Both the position numbers and the translations under genes were made by a program. A stretch of 64,000 nucleotides of DNA from Rhynchopus sp. YZ270_cl-10. Lineage: Eukaryota; Euglenozoa; Diplonemea; Diplonemida; Diplonemidae. The DNA lies in contig OZ037849.1 of assembly GCA_964035575.1 (NCBI GenBank), forward strand, positions 1,302,001 through 1,366,000, written 5' to 3'. Below the pieces are notes generated by a model, which had not been told where the DNA came from, searched no databases, and saw only the letters and a program-made list of their open reading frames with translations. Shown in pieces: positions 56,255 through 64,000 of this stretch. Each line of letters begins with the position of its first letter. Within the stretch, counting starts at the first letter, position 1.

Positions 56255-57059
56255 ATGAGCTTAGAAACTATGCAGTGGCTCAAAGCGGTTCTCTCCTTGG
56301 ACGGGACACTGAACAGGAAGCAGCAGGAGCGCCGCACGCACTTCTTACTCTTTACGACGGTGGGTCTGTGCGCAACACTCACTGGGATGGCCTCTTCTTG
56401 GGACAAACACATGAGGGTCCCTGTTGAGCTGGTCGGTACGTGTGTTGTCATGCTTGGGCTTGCGACAGGTGTGTGTGCAATGCTGTGCAAGGCTCCCTTG
56501 ACGTCAAGCGTGCTGGTCTCATTGTACTTGGCGACAGCTGGTTTGCTTCTGTGGGATTTGGAAGCACGCACCATCTCATTTGTGCAGTGTCCTCTGTTAG
56601 TGCTTGTGATAGACATTCTGCTTGTGATGCAGGTACCCAGAATATACAGTCTGGGGCTCGTCTGCTTCATAGTAGTGTCCTCTGTTAGTGCTTGGGGAAG
56701 CAGTTGATGAAGACAACGAAGAGGTTGCCGAGCTTGTAGCAAACACCAAGCTTCTGCTTGACCTGGCAGGTTCGGCTTCTTCTGAATGGATGTACCAGAT
56801 CGGGAAGAACAATGAGTGGGATCAGTACAACACAACAGTGCGGAAGTACCTGAAAGGCGATGTGTCTGCAGCAGCGGTTGAAGAGGCTGCACAGGGTTGT
56901 CCTTGTGAACGGAGCCCTTTGAACGTGCATCCCTCGACAGTCAAGGGCGGGCTTCTGAGTGTGGCCTTGGCACGACCGTTGCGGGACAAGACTACAAAGG
57001 ACGATACAGGGAGCATGGGTGACATGTGTGCCGACAATGTGTCTGAGTCGTCTCTGTAG
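56255..57059 (+). pseudogene. Internally deleted family member (paralog 8)
   Basis: The N-terminal part reads MSLETMQWLKAVLSLDG through helices 1-5 to IVVSS. About 240 residues or more are then gone: helix 6, the helical linker and nearly all of the degenerate cyclase domain. The sequence resumes in another frame at 56688 with a variable linker and the standard tail (EWMYQIGKNNEWDQYN to DNVSESSL, 57059). At the junction TCCTCTGTTAGTGCTT occurs twice, at about 56590 (inside helix 4 coding) and 56678, so a copying slip may have made it. The 5' frame stops at 56705-56707. The tail is identical to that of paralog 1. Most likely a pseudogene, unless a short membrane protein of about 150 residues is still made. 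Confidence 0.8.
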
Positions 57060-57613
57060 TGGCGACTTCGTATTGCTGTGTAACGTGTCCGCGTTTCTCG
57101 ATGGACAGGAGGCAACCTTTGTGCCCGATTGTCAACTGCATATTTGACAGTTTTACACTGCGTCCCTGGACCTGCTTGACTTCGCTCCTTTGTTGCGCAG
57201 CGAGGAGTGAAGCTATGCTCCCGATTTACGGCGACATGGTTAACCTTGGTACCCGAGCGAATGAACAGCTTTCTGAAGGCAATCCAGAGGCCTCTGTGTC
57301 TGGCATGACAAATATTATTGCACTGGTGTCTTTTCCAAGAACTCCGTGCATGTTTATGTCACCCCACGCCATGTTACCCTGCAAGATTCTTGGCACTCAT
57401 CCTTTCTTCCATGCATGTTTCGCACATCTCTGGACATTCACGTACTTCATCCCTTCTTTCGATGTAACAAGGCTTCCCCCTTTTGTGTCTCCAGGCATCA
57501 CTATCTGCCCCTCTCACTTCACGCGAACGTCATCATGAATCACGGCGTGTTCGAACCTCTTTTCTCGGGGGTTTTTTTTCCACACCTTTCCTCCCCACAG
57601 CATACACAACTGA
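57060..57613. other. Spacer before the F-box-like gene
   Basis: 57215-57385 resembles 43499-43668; both contain the coding-like peptide DMVxLGTxANEQL. No start or domain is visible, so they are probably fragments of another gene family. A very strong acceptor-like tract (TTTCCTCCCCACAG, ending at 57600) lies 14 bp before the next ATG. Confidence 0.5.
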
Positions 57614-58075
57614 ATGCGGTGTTCCTTGCCCAGAGATTTGTTGCTGTACATTGTGGGCTTGGTGGATCCTTCAGAGTACCGCACCTTGCGTGAGACGTGC
57701 AGACTGTTTCTGCGTGCACTACCGGCATATCAGCATGAACAGGTTCGCTTGCGGGCGTGGCGGTGTGTGGTGGGGACACATCGTCGCTCCGTTGTCTACA
57801 AGCAGGTGACCGCGAGTGTGTACGCCTCGAACTACAGCACCCTCGAGGACATCACACGCACTGCGCGCGCAACGTGGCCGGTCCTCCCCTTCGCACGCAT
57901 GACCACAGTGCCCACCGACGCACACAACAGCATCCTCCCTGCACACAAGGACGACCCCCTCCTCTGGCTCCGCAGGCAAGGTGCGCACGAGGTCTGCTGC
58001 ATCCCCCTCATGACAGAGCCAGAGACAGTCAAAGCCCTCCTCTGTGGAGGCGGCAGTGCTATGGTTCAGGGGTAG
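57614..58075 (+). CDS. Short F-box-like protein
   Basis: 153 residues from ATG 57614. Residues 4-35 (SLPRDLLLYIVGLVDPSEYR, then LRETCRLFLRAL) have the Leu-Pro start, spacing and helical pattern of an F-box, the motif that binds Skp1 in SCF ubiquitin ligases. The remaining residues are basic and hydrophobic without a recognised substrate-binding repeat, and end MVQG with TAG. Many F-box proteins are longer, so this may be truncated or have an unseen 3' exon; no GTATGT donor is found before the stop. Base composition matches the other genes. The F-box call is by pattern only. Confidence 0.55.
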   Translation: MRCSLPRDLLLYIVGLVDPSEYRTLRETCRLFLRALPAYQHEQVRLRAWRCVVGTHRRSVVYKQVTASVYASNYSTLEDITRTARATWPVLPFARMTTVPTDAHNSILPAHKDDPLLWLRRQGAHEVCCIPLMTEPETVKALLCGGGSAMVQG

Positions 58076-60506
58076 TAAAGGAGAAACGAAAAGGCTTCGT
58101 GATGCCATCTTTGCCGCCCAGGGGGTGCGGTGTGGTCTAGGTGGGTTGGATTCGTCAGATTGCGCATTCGCACGGCAAGAAACGTTCGTACTCTGAATTA
58201 CACAAAAACAATAAAAAAAAGCTAGCTATGATCCCCGTTCGTTACCTGGCGGGGGTAGGACAGTGGTAGCGGTAGCTAGAGATAGAGTTCGAGGGAAAAA
58301 AGCGAGACGACTACTACACGTTATCAAATTATTCAAAAAAAAACAAGTAATTGCTATCGGAAAAAAAACGGGGTGTGATGTGGAACTCCATCCTGTAGAA
58401 ATAATCTACAACACGCCCAGCATTCTGCTCTTCTGCAGGTATGCTAACGCTCTTCGTACGCTGCCAGACCCACTGGGACGCCAGCATCTGAAACGTTCAA
58501 GAAGGGGGGCTGTCTTCGTCCAGCACCATCTGCTCGATAGCGTTGTTGGACGCCCGCTCGGCAGGCTCGGCGTGGTCCAGCTCGTTTTTGTCCACAGGCT
58601 CCCCACATTGTCGTCGTCGTTGGAGCAGTGCGGAAGGAACACAGAATGCACAGACTACAACACATCGATCACACCAGGCGCATCAGCACCTCCAGCAAAT
58701 CGCCAGGATACTACGGTGGTTTCGAAAATCGCGCGGTGTTTTCCACAACACACCTCGCATTTTTCTTAGCAATTACTTGTCCTTGTTGTTATTGTTGTTT
58801 TCAACCACCTTCCTTCAACCCTCGTAGGATCAGATGTTATTTTTTTCGCGAAAACATGAAATTACACATTTCAAGAGAACAAATTTAAAAGGGTCCTTAT
58901 TTGCATTTTTGGGCTCCGCCCGTGCAGTGGTGGGGTCAATCTCGAAAATTGGACAATTTTTTGACCACTTAAATTTTGAGAAATATGAGCCCGGTTGCTT
59001 ATACGTGGAGCCCATTTTCGGCTAAAATTTTCCTCAAAATCTGGTTTTGTAAAATTGACCCTTTACTCCCCCCCCACATCGATTTCAATACTATACCTTA
59101 CTTCACCTACGGTTGCCCTTACAGGGGGGTGAAGGAAGGTAAGTTGAAAAATAAAGTTATAGTGGAGTTCATCTTCGGGTGTCTACACTAAAACAACCAA
59201 ATTTTCAAATAAATAAAAACTGCGACCGTAGATAGATGATGCACGTATCCCTGGTTTCAAAACAGCATGTACACAACCTTTTTCCTTGGCCTTTACGTTC
59301 CAGATAGGCTTTTAAAAATATTATTTTAAAAAACTCTATGTTTCCCCTTTTCCACCCTTTTCCCCACCATCTTTGTTTTCTTGCAAAGGGCAATGGCGTT
59401 TTCTGTTAGAAAATTCCGCCCAATATCCATTATGTGCCATAGTACTGTTTTCCCCCTCTCTTTCCTATTTTACAGTGCCTGCGTCCGCCGAACGGTAAGG
59501 TGCTGAGCACTTCCAACTTTTCTTTTTACCGACCCTCCCCCGTGAAATTGTCCCCCCCCTCCTCCCCCCTTGAAATTGTCCCCCCTGGGGGAAAAAGTGA
59601 GGGGGGGACAATTTCTCGTCCTGTAGGGGGGTGGCCGTTTTGGTGTGAAGAAGGGAGAGCAAAGGTTGTCCCCGCGACTCCCTTGAAATTGTCTGTCGGG
59701 GCAAAATACCGGTTTTTAGGGGGGGACAATTTCACGGGGGAGGGTCGGTATATATTTTGTTATGTCTGCGGGTTTAGTGCCTTTGCACTTTACCCACAAG
59801 CATGTTTTCTTGTTGTTCTATGTAGACTGGCGGGCTCCAGACAGATTCAACAACAACAACAAATTTTTTTTTTGAAAAAAAAAATATAAACGAAAAAAGA
59901 AAGCCATCCCATCCCCAGGACGTTCCCCATACAGTAGTCGATTCACGGTACACTGAGACCAGAAATCAGCACAAACGGGGTGATTGTCTAAAGAGCTATA
60001 AAAAAAAAGGTACAATAAAAATGTTACTAATAAGCGAATGACGTTCGGGAAAGTGTGGAGCTGTTTTTTTTTATATACGCAAGGTTGGCGAACGACACGA
60101 TTTCTAACAAAATTCATCGCGATAAAAAGGAAAAAAAATGAGGAAAAAATGAGCAGAAATTTTAATACTGACAAAAAAAGGGGGAAGAATTATTCATTCT
60201 CACACCAGATAACTCCACTCTTTCTTTATTGTTAGCTTTTTATCACACACTCGCCGAATTTTGGATTCTGCTGCAGGACCTGCACCCAAGGGAGGAAAAC
60301 GAGTGAGTTTCACATGAAAGGAAGAAGTCACACTCACAGCAGCCACTTTTCCCGCACACCAGGCAAGGCCCGCAATTTGGTGTGAACCAGACGGGAAAGT
60401 ACGGGAGGGCACGTGGACATGATCATATAGGAATTCCCGCCCCCTCCCCCACCCCAAGATTCACATCGACCCACATCAGGACCCCCCTCACCTCCCCTAC
60501 CCTACA
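58076..60506. repeat. Spacer with the inverted 0.8-kb repeat and a MITE
   Basis: 58340-59150 is the inverted relative of 7790-8570. 59527-59750 is the MITE. The rest is AT-rich with long homopolymers. Near 60285-60345 the minus strand has GTGAGT, a pyrimidine tract and GTGCAG spaced like a short intron, with AATAAA beyond at about 60226, but no convincing coding exon. Confidence 0.6.
59527..59750. mobile_element. TIR element (MITE), complete copy
   Basis: Same family as 9138-9333: ends CCGACCCTCCCCCG and complement, TA on both sides, about 220 bp. It contains extra GGGGGACAATTTC-type subterminal repeats. Non-coding. Confidence 0.85.
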
Positions 60507-61565
60507 ATGCCAGACGTTGCCCCTCTTCGTATAGGAATCATCGGTTGCGGCATTGTTGCCCGCAAACACCATTTGCCTGCGATCCAGCACCTGGGGACGC
60601 GTTTTGTTGTGACTGCGGTGTGCAATCACAACATTGCGAAGGCGGACACTCTGGCCGACGACGTCACCACAGGCAGCGTCGCACGCTACAGCGACTACAC
60701 AGTGATGCTGAAGGAGGCTGACATCGACTGCGTTGCTGTCCTACTACCTGTGGAGTTGAATTATGTTGTCTGTTCCGCTGCGGCTGCTGCGGGGAAACAC
60801 ATTTTGGTCGAAAAGCCTATTGCCCAGGACGTGGACACGGCACGCAAGATGGTTGCGCTGGCAGAGGCGCACCCACAGCTGACCATGCTGGGTGGCGAGA
60901 ACTACCGCTACAAAGGCATTTACCCCGCACTCCGCAGGCACCTCCTCAGCGGCAGCATCGGCACACCCTACCACATAGAGATGAAGGTGTGGTGCTGCAT
61001 GGACCTCAGCAACCCCTACGCACAAACCCTCTGGAGACAGCAGCACACCTACGAAGGCGGCTTCATCACAGACTCCGGGGTGCACAACGTCGCAGCGCTC
61101 CGCGAAGTCTTTGGCTCTATCAACCACATTGCCTCCCACACATCCTCAGTCAACCCTGCCATTGGACGTACCGACACCATGACCGTTCTCTTCGAGACAA
61201 ATGATGAAGACGGAGGCCTTCCCTCACTTCCCGGTACATTAAACATGGCCTTCAGTGTACATGGGGTCGCAGCGAGGACCCTTACGGTGTTGGGGACGGA
61301 AGGGAGCATCGTGGTGGATGCGCCGGCAGGGGAGGTGGGAGACGTTATGGAAGAGACGAAGGACACAAGGTTGTCGGTGTTCGGCGGGGTGCCAGGGGAG
61401 GCGACGCTTGTGGAGCGGTACACTGCAGGGTCGTTCTGTGCACAGTATGAAGACTTCCATGCGGCCATACGCGAACAGAGACCACCAAAGAGCACCTTCG
61501 CCAAGCTCCTAGGAGACCTCGATGTCATCCTTGGGGCGGTGCAGAAAGGAATGAAAAAGCAGTGA
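60507..61565 (+). CDS. Gfo/Idh/MocA-family NAD(P)-dependent oxidoreductase
   Basis: 352 residues from the first ATG, a single exon of typical family length. An N-terminal Rossmann fold opens with RIGIIGCGIVARKHH (residues 8-22), the dinucleotide-binding turn. E102-K103-P104 is the family EKP motif, whose Lys is the usual catalytic or substrate-binding residue. D189 and H193 in GGFITDSGVHNV match the conserved Asp/His region of the active site. The C-terminal half is the beta-sheet substrate domain. Members oxidise or reduce sugars, inositols or related polyols, or act as dihydrodiol dehydrogenases; the substrate cannot be read from sequence. No targeting signal is evident, so it is probably cytosolic. 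It is the only metabolic gene in the window and shows no link to its neighbours. Confidence 0.9.
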   Translation: MPDVAPLRIGIIGCGIVARKHHLPAIQHLGTRFVVTAVCNHNIAKADTLADDVTTGSVARYSDYTVMLKEADIDCVAVLLPVELNYVVCSAAAAAGKHILVEKPIAQDVDTARKMVALAEAHPQLTMLGGENYRYKGIYPALRRHLLSGSIGTPYHIEMKVWCCMDLSNPYAQTLWRQQHTYEGGFITDSGVHNVAALREVFGSINHIASHTSSVNPAIGRTDTMTVLFETNDEDGGLPSLPGTLNMAFSVHGVAARTLTVLGTEGSIVVDAPAGEVGDVMEETKDTRLSVFGGVPGEATLVERYTAGSFCAQYEDFHAAIREQRPPKSTFAKLLGDLDVILGAVQKGMKKQ

Positions 61566-61805
61566 AGGATAGTAAAAGTGAAATGTTAGTATCGCATTTC
61601 ATGAGCGGGAAAAAAATGGAAAAATGAAAGGTTGAAGTGTGGAGAATATTCCCAGAAAATACGAACCCCGGGAGGGGGAAAAGGGTAAACGAACGTTGAC
61701 ACAAAAAAGAAAGAAGAACACATTGTCCACAGTGCCTCATTACAATAAAAGAGTCCCTTCTTTGTCGTTTTTTTTTTGAATGAATCTAACGTTTTTTTTG
61801 CTGCA
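61566..61805. other. Spacer upstream of the cyclase gene
   Basis: AT-rich with no gene. A T9 run at about 61768-61777 precedes the start region. Confidence 0.4.
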
Positions 61806-63932
61806 ATGCCCCCTTTATTCCCTATACAGATTAGAATACACGAGGCCATTCTCATGTCGTGGGGTGTTGATGTGCAGCCCCGGTACAGCGCACCGTTGCA
61901 GTGGTTACACGGGGTGCTGTCCCTTGATGGCACTCTGGAGAAACGTGAACAGAAGAAGCGGACGCAGTTCTTCGTGTTTAGTGCACTCGCGGCGTTCTTC
62001 ATTGCGCTGAACCTGGTAGGGAACTCTGCGATCGCGTCGCCAGCGTGGTTGGCAGGTTCCCTGATAAGCGGTGTTGCGATGCTTGTCGCGTTGCTACCGA
62101 TGGTGTTCAAGAAGCCGTTGCACGCTCCGTTGATCGTAGGCGTCATATACAGCCTGTCTCTGTCGATTCTGCTGTGGGATTTGAATGCAAGGTCCTTGAA
62201 GTTCAGTTCGTGGCCGTTGATGGTGCTCGGCTTGGACGTACTCTTGGTGATGCAGGTGCCCATAAGGTATACGTTTGCGTTGGTGGCGGTGTGTGTCGTC
62301 TGGTTGTTCCTGCTTGCGGCGGAGGAAAGCTTTCGCTTTGGGCTCCTCGACCTTCCGGGGCTGAAGTCCCAAAGCAGTAGGCGTGAGTATTATGCATCCT
62401 TCACAGACTGTGAAAACCTGCCCTGCCCCACAGACTTTCCTGCGCCAGGTTTCCTGCAGTCGCTTACCGTCTTTGTGATAGACTTTGTTGCGACCCGTGG
62501 TTTTGCACGTGATGTACTGAAGGAGCAGGCATCAATGGAGCGGACGATCAACGCTGTACAGGAGATTGCATCGTTGCTCGCAAAGTACGACGTGGAAGGT
62601 GTGGCACGGATGCTTGCGGCACGTGGCTCAGAGCTGCCTGAGCAGATGTACGAGACGCTGCAGACAATGGAGCAGAACCTGCGCCGCTACAAGCCCTACC
62701 TCCCTGCTGCGCTGTTTGAGGAGGAGGAGGGTGCGCTCAGTTCTGCAGCACCACCCCTCGCAGGGGTGGAAAGCGGGACAGCGACGATAGTCTTCACAGA
62801 CATCCGTTCTTCGACGACAATCTGGGAACATGCACCTGAAGGGATGCGTGCTGGGCTGAAGATCCACAACACTGTGATACGCGAGGTGATGCAGATGTTT
62901 GGTGGGTACGAAGTCAAAACCATCGGCGATGCCTTCATGGTTGCCTTCGCATCAACAGAGGACGGGGTGAACTTCGGTCTGCGTGTGCACGAACTCCTGC
63001 GTGAAGCTGTCTGGCCTGATTCACTACTTGAGGATGCACCAATCTGTGCTGAACAGGGACCACTTTGGGGTGGCCTCACTGTACGCATTGGTGTGAACAC
63101 AGGCCCTGTGAGTGTGGAGCAGAACGTACTGACGGGAAGGACAGACTACTTTGGCCACACAGTGAACGTTGCTGCCCGCCTTGAGAGCACATGCACACCT
63201 GGTGCTGTGGCTGTGCCCTCTGACCTGTGGTCGGTGTGTGGTGGGGAATGTGCGGCGCAGCCGGACGGTCCTGAGTCTCTTGAGCTGAAGGGTGTGTCTG
63301 AGGCGATGTTGATCCACTGTCTGTGGCCCCTCTCCCTTGCTGGGCGCATGCACCACCCCCTGCAGCGTGACGACGTGGATGACGTCATGACGATAGTGGA
63401 GACAGACTCGAAAAAGAGCACGTTGTGCGAGACACTTGCCCAGGCTCGCTACTCCGCTGCTGCAACAGTCGGTGTCGTGCAGCTTGCCGTGAACCACCAA
63501 GTCAGCAGCTCGCTTCACGAGGTGAGTGTTGGCATTGCAGCACTGACGGTGTCTCTAGACCAGAGCGGAGGTGCGCTTGTGTCGCTGCTTGGGAGCCGTG
63601 TGTGTGTTGGGTGGAACCTGACCCGCGCAACACAGGCACATGCTGAGAACGCTGTGCGCTTCGTGCAGCGCCTGCACGACGGCACGTCTGTTGCGGGGGC
63701 AGGACTTGCGAGTGGTCCTGTGGAGCACGGCGATGTGGGGACACGCACACAGCGCTTCATGACTGCGATGGGCCCGTCTGTGCACAGGAGCTGGACGCTG
63801 TGCGAGGAGGCTGTCGACGAGGGGAAGGTGTGCCTGTACGAGCCACCCCAGGGCACTGCACTGCCTGCGTCACTTTCAAAGGTGCTGCGCTGGTACAGGT
63901 TCGGGTTGTATGAGTACTTTGGGAATACGTGA
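61806..63932 (+). CDS. Membrane adenylyl cyclase (class III) with a degenerate second cyclase domain
   Basis: 708 residues from ATG 61806, or 692 from ATG 61854 if TTCCCTATACAG at 61818-61829 is a splice acceptor. Six membrane helices lie in the first ~245 residues, with the family Cys pair (CENLPCP), then a helical linker (SMERTINAVQEIASLL, RRYKPYLP). The catalytic domain (about 320-505) has metal ligands D332 (FTDIR) and D375 (IGDAF) and transition-state residues N454 and R458 (NVAAR). K371 and D447 occupy the purine-selecting positions, as in adenylyl rather than guanylyl cyclases. A second cyclase-like domain (about 555-690) keeps the fold pattern (GSRVCVGWNLTR, GLASGPVEHGD) but not the catalytic residues. 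It should make cAMP at a membrane, as a dimer through the first domain. It appears to be the fullest form of the family seen in this window. Confidence 0.9.
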   Translation: MPPLFPIQIRIHEAILMSWGVDVQPRYSAPLQWLHGVLSLDGTLEKREQKKRTQFFVFSALAAFFIALNLVGNSAIASPAWLAGSLISGVAMLVALLPMVFKKPLHAPLIVGVIYSLSLSILLWDLNARSLKFSSWPLMVLGLDVLLVMQVPIRYTFALVAVCVVWLFLLAAEESFRFGLLDLPGLKSQSSRREYYASFTDCENLPCPTDFPAPGFLQSLTVFVIDFVATRGFARDVLKEQASMERTINAVQEIASLLAKYDVEGVARMLAARGSELPEQMYETLQTMEQNLRRYKPYLPAALFEEEEGALSSAAPPLAGVESGTATIVFTDIRSSTTIWEHAPEGMRAGLKIHNTVIREVMQMFGGYEVKTIGDAFMVAFASTEDGVNFGLRVHELLREAVWPDSLLEDAPICAEQGPLWGGLTVRIGVNTGPVSVEQNVLTGRTDYFGHTVNVAARLESTCTPGAVAVPSDLWSVCGGECAAQPDGPESLELKGVSEAMLIHCLWPLSLAGRMHHPLQRDDVDDVMTIVETDSKKSTLCETLAQARYSAAATVGVVQLAVNHQVSSSLHEVSVGIAALTVSLDQSGGALVSLLGSRVCVGWNLTRATQAHAENAVRFVQRLHDGTSVAGAGLASGPVEHGDVGTRTQRFMTAMGPSVHRSWTLCEEAVDEGKVCLYEPPQGTALPASLSKVLRWYRFGLYEYFGNT

Positions 63933-64000
63933 AAAACGTGTTTGCCAAGGATCGGATGTGTCTTAGTACAGACGTACACTGAGACGTACGTTGTTCCTAT
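63933..64000. other. 3' flank of the cyclase gene
   Basis: Sixty-eight bases to the window end; ACGTACACTGAGACGTACGT contains a short inverted repeat. Nothing else is seen. Confidence 0.3.

Noticed and set aside
1-64000. tRNA, rRNA and bacterial-type operon features
   Set aside because: No cloverleaf, rRNA-like block, Shine-Dalgarno pattern or operon spacing was recognised on either strand by eye; a covariance-model scan would be needed to exclude a tRNA.

Overview
The window is nuclear DNA from a unicellular eukaryote (protist) whose lineage I cannot name. Coding regions are fairly GC-rich and sit between AT-rich spacers full of homopolymers. Short spliceosomal introns have a GTATGT donor and a CAG acceptor. 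There is no sign of a prokaryote, plasmid or organelle, and I found no rRNA, tRNA or CRISPR.

Layout. 1-261 is the 3' end of a receptor-like gene. 709-7648 is a three-exon gene for a large type I membrane protein with LamG-like, C-type lectin-like, EGF-like and vWD-like domains, an adhesin or receptor by architecture. 12035-16167 holds two tandem paralogs of the receptor-like family. 17929-21933 is a spliced gene for a secreted mucin-like protein in which one large exon has been tandemly copied. A 5.7-kb segmental duplication (19425-25150 to 27022-32747) adds two more copies of that exon downstream, between two copies of a small hairpin element. 33030-40940 is a mobile-element cluster: a near-perfect 1.2-kb foldback, a TIR element filled with a 9-bp satellite, an intact-looking hAT transposon, a second foldback and a small MITE, most of them abutting poly-G runs. 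41089-57059 carries five more full paralogs and one internally deleted copy. Then come a short F-box-like gene (57614-58075), repeats, a Gfo/Idh/MocA oxidoreductase (60507-61565) and a complete adenylyl-cyclase-type gene (61806-63932).

The central theme is a gene family. The protein at 61806-63932 has six membrane helices, a helical linker, a class III cyclase domain with the expected catalytic residues, and a second, degenerate cyclase-like domain. The paralogs (at 1, 12035, 14395, 41089, 45743, 48340, 51896, 54156 and 56255) keep the membrane cassette and linker. They have no catalytic domain: the linker runs into a domain that aligns with the degenerate C-terminal one. They look like an expanded family of non-catalytic membrane proteins built from a cyclase, with diverged N-terminal halves and almost uniform C-terminal halves. 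All functional statements are inferred from sequence read by eye; no database search was run.
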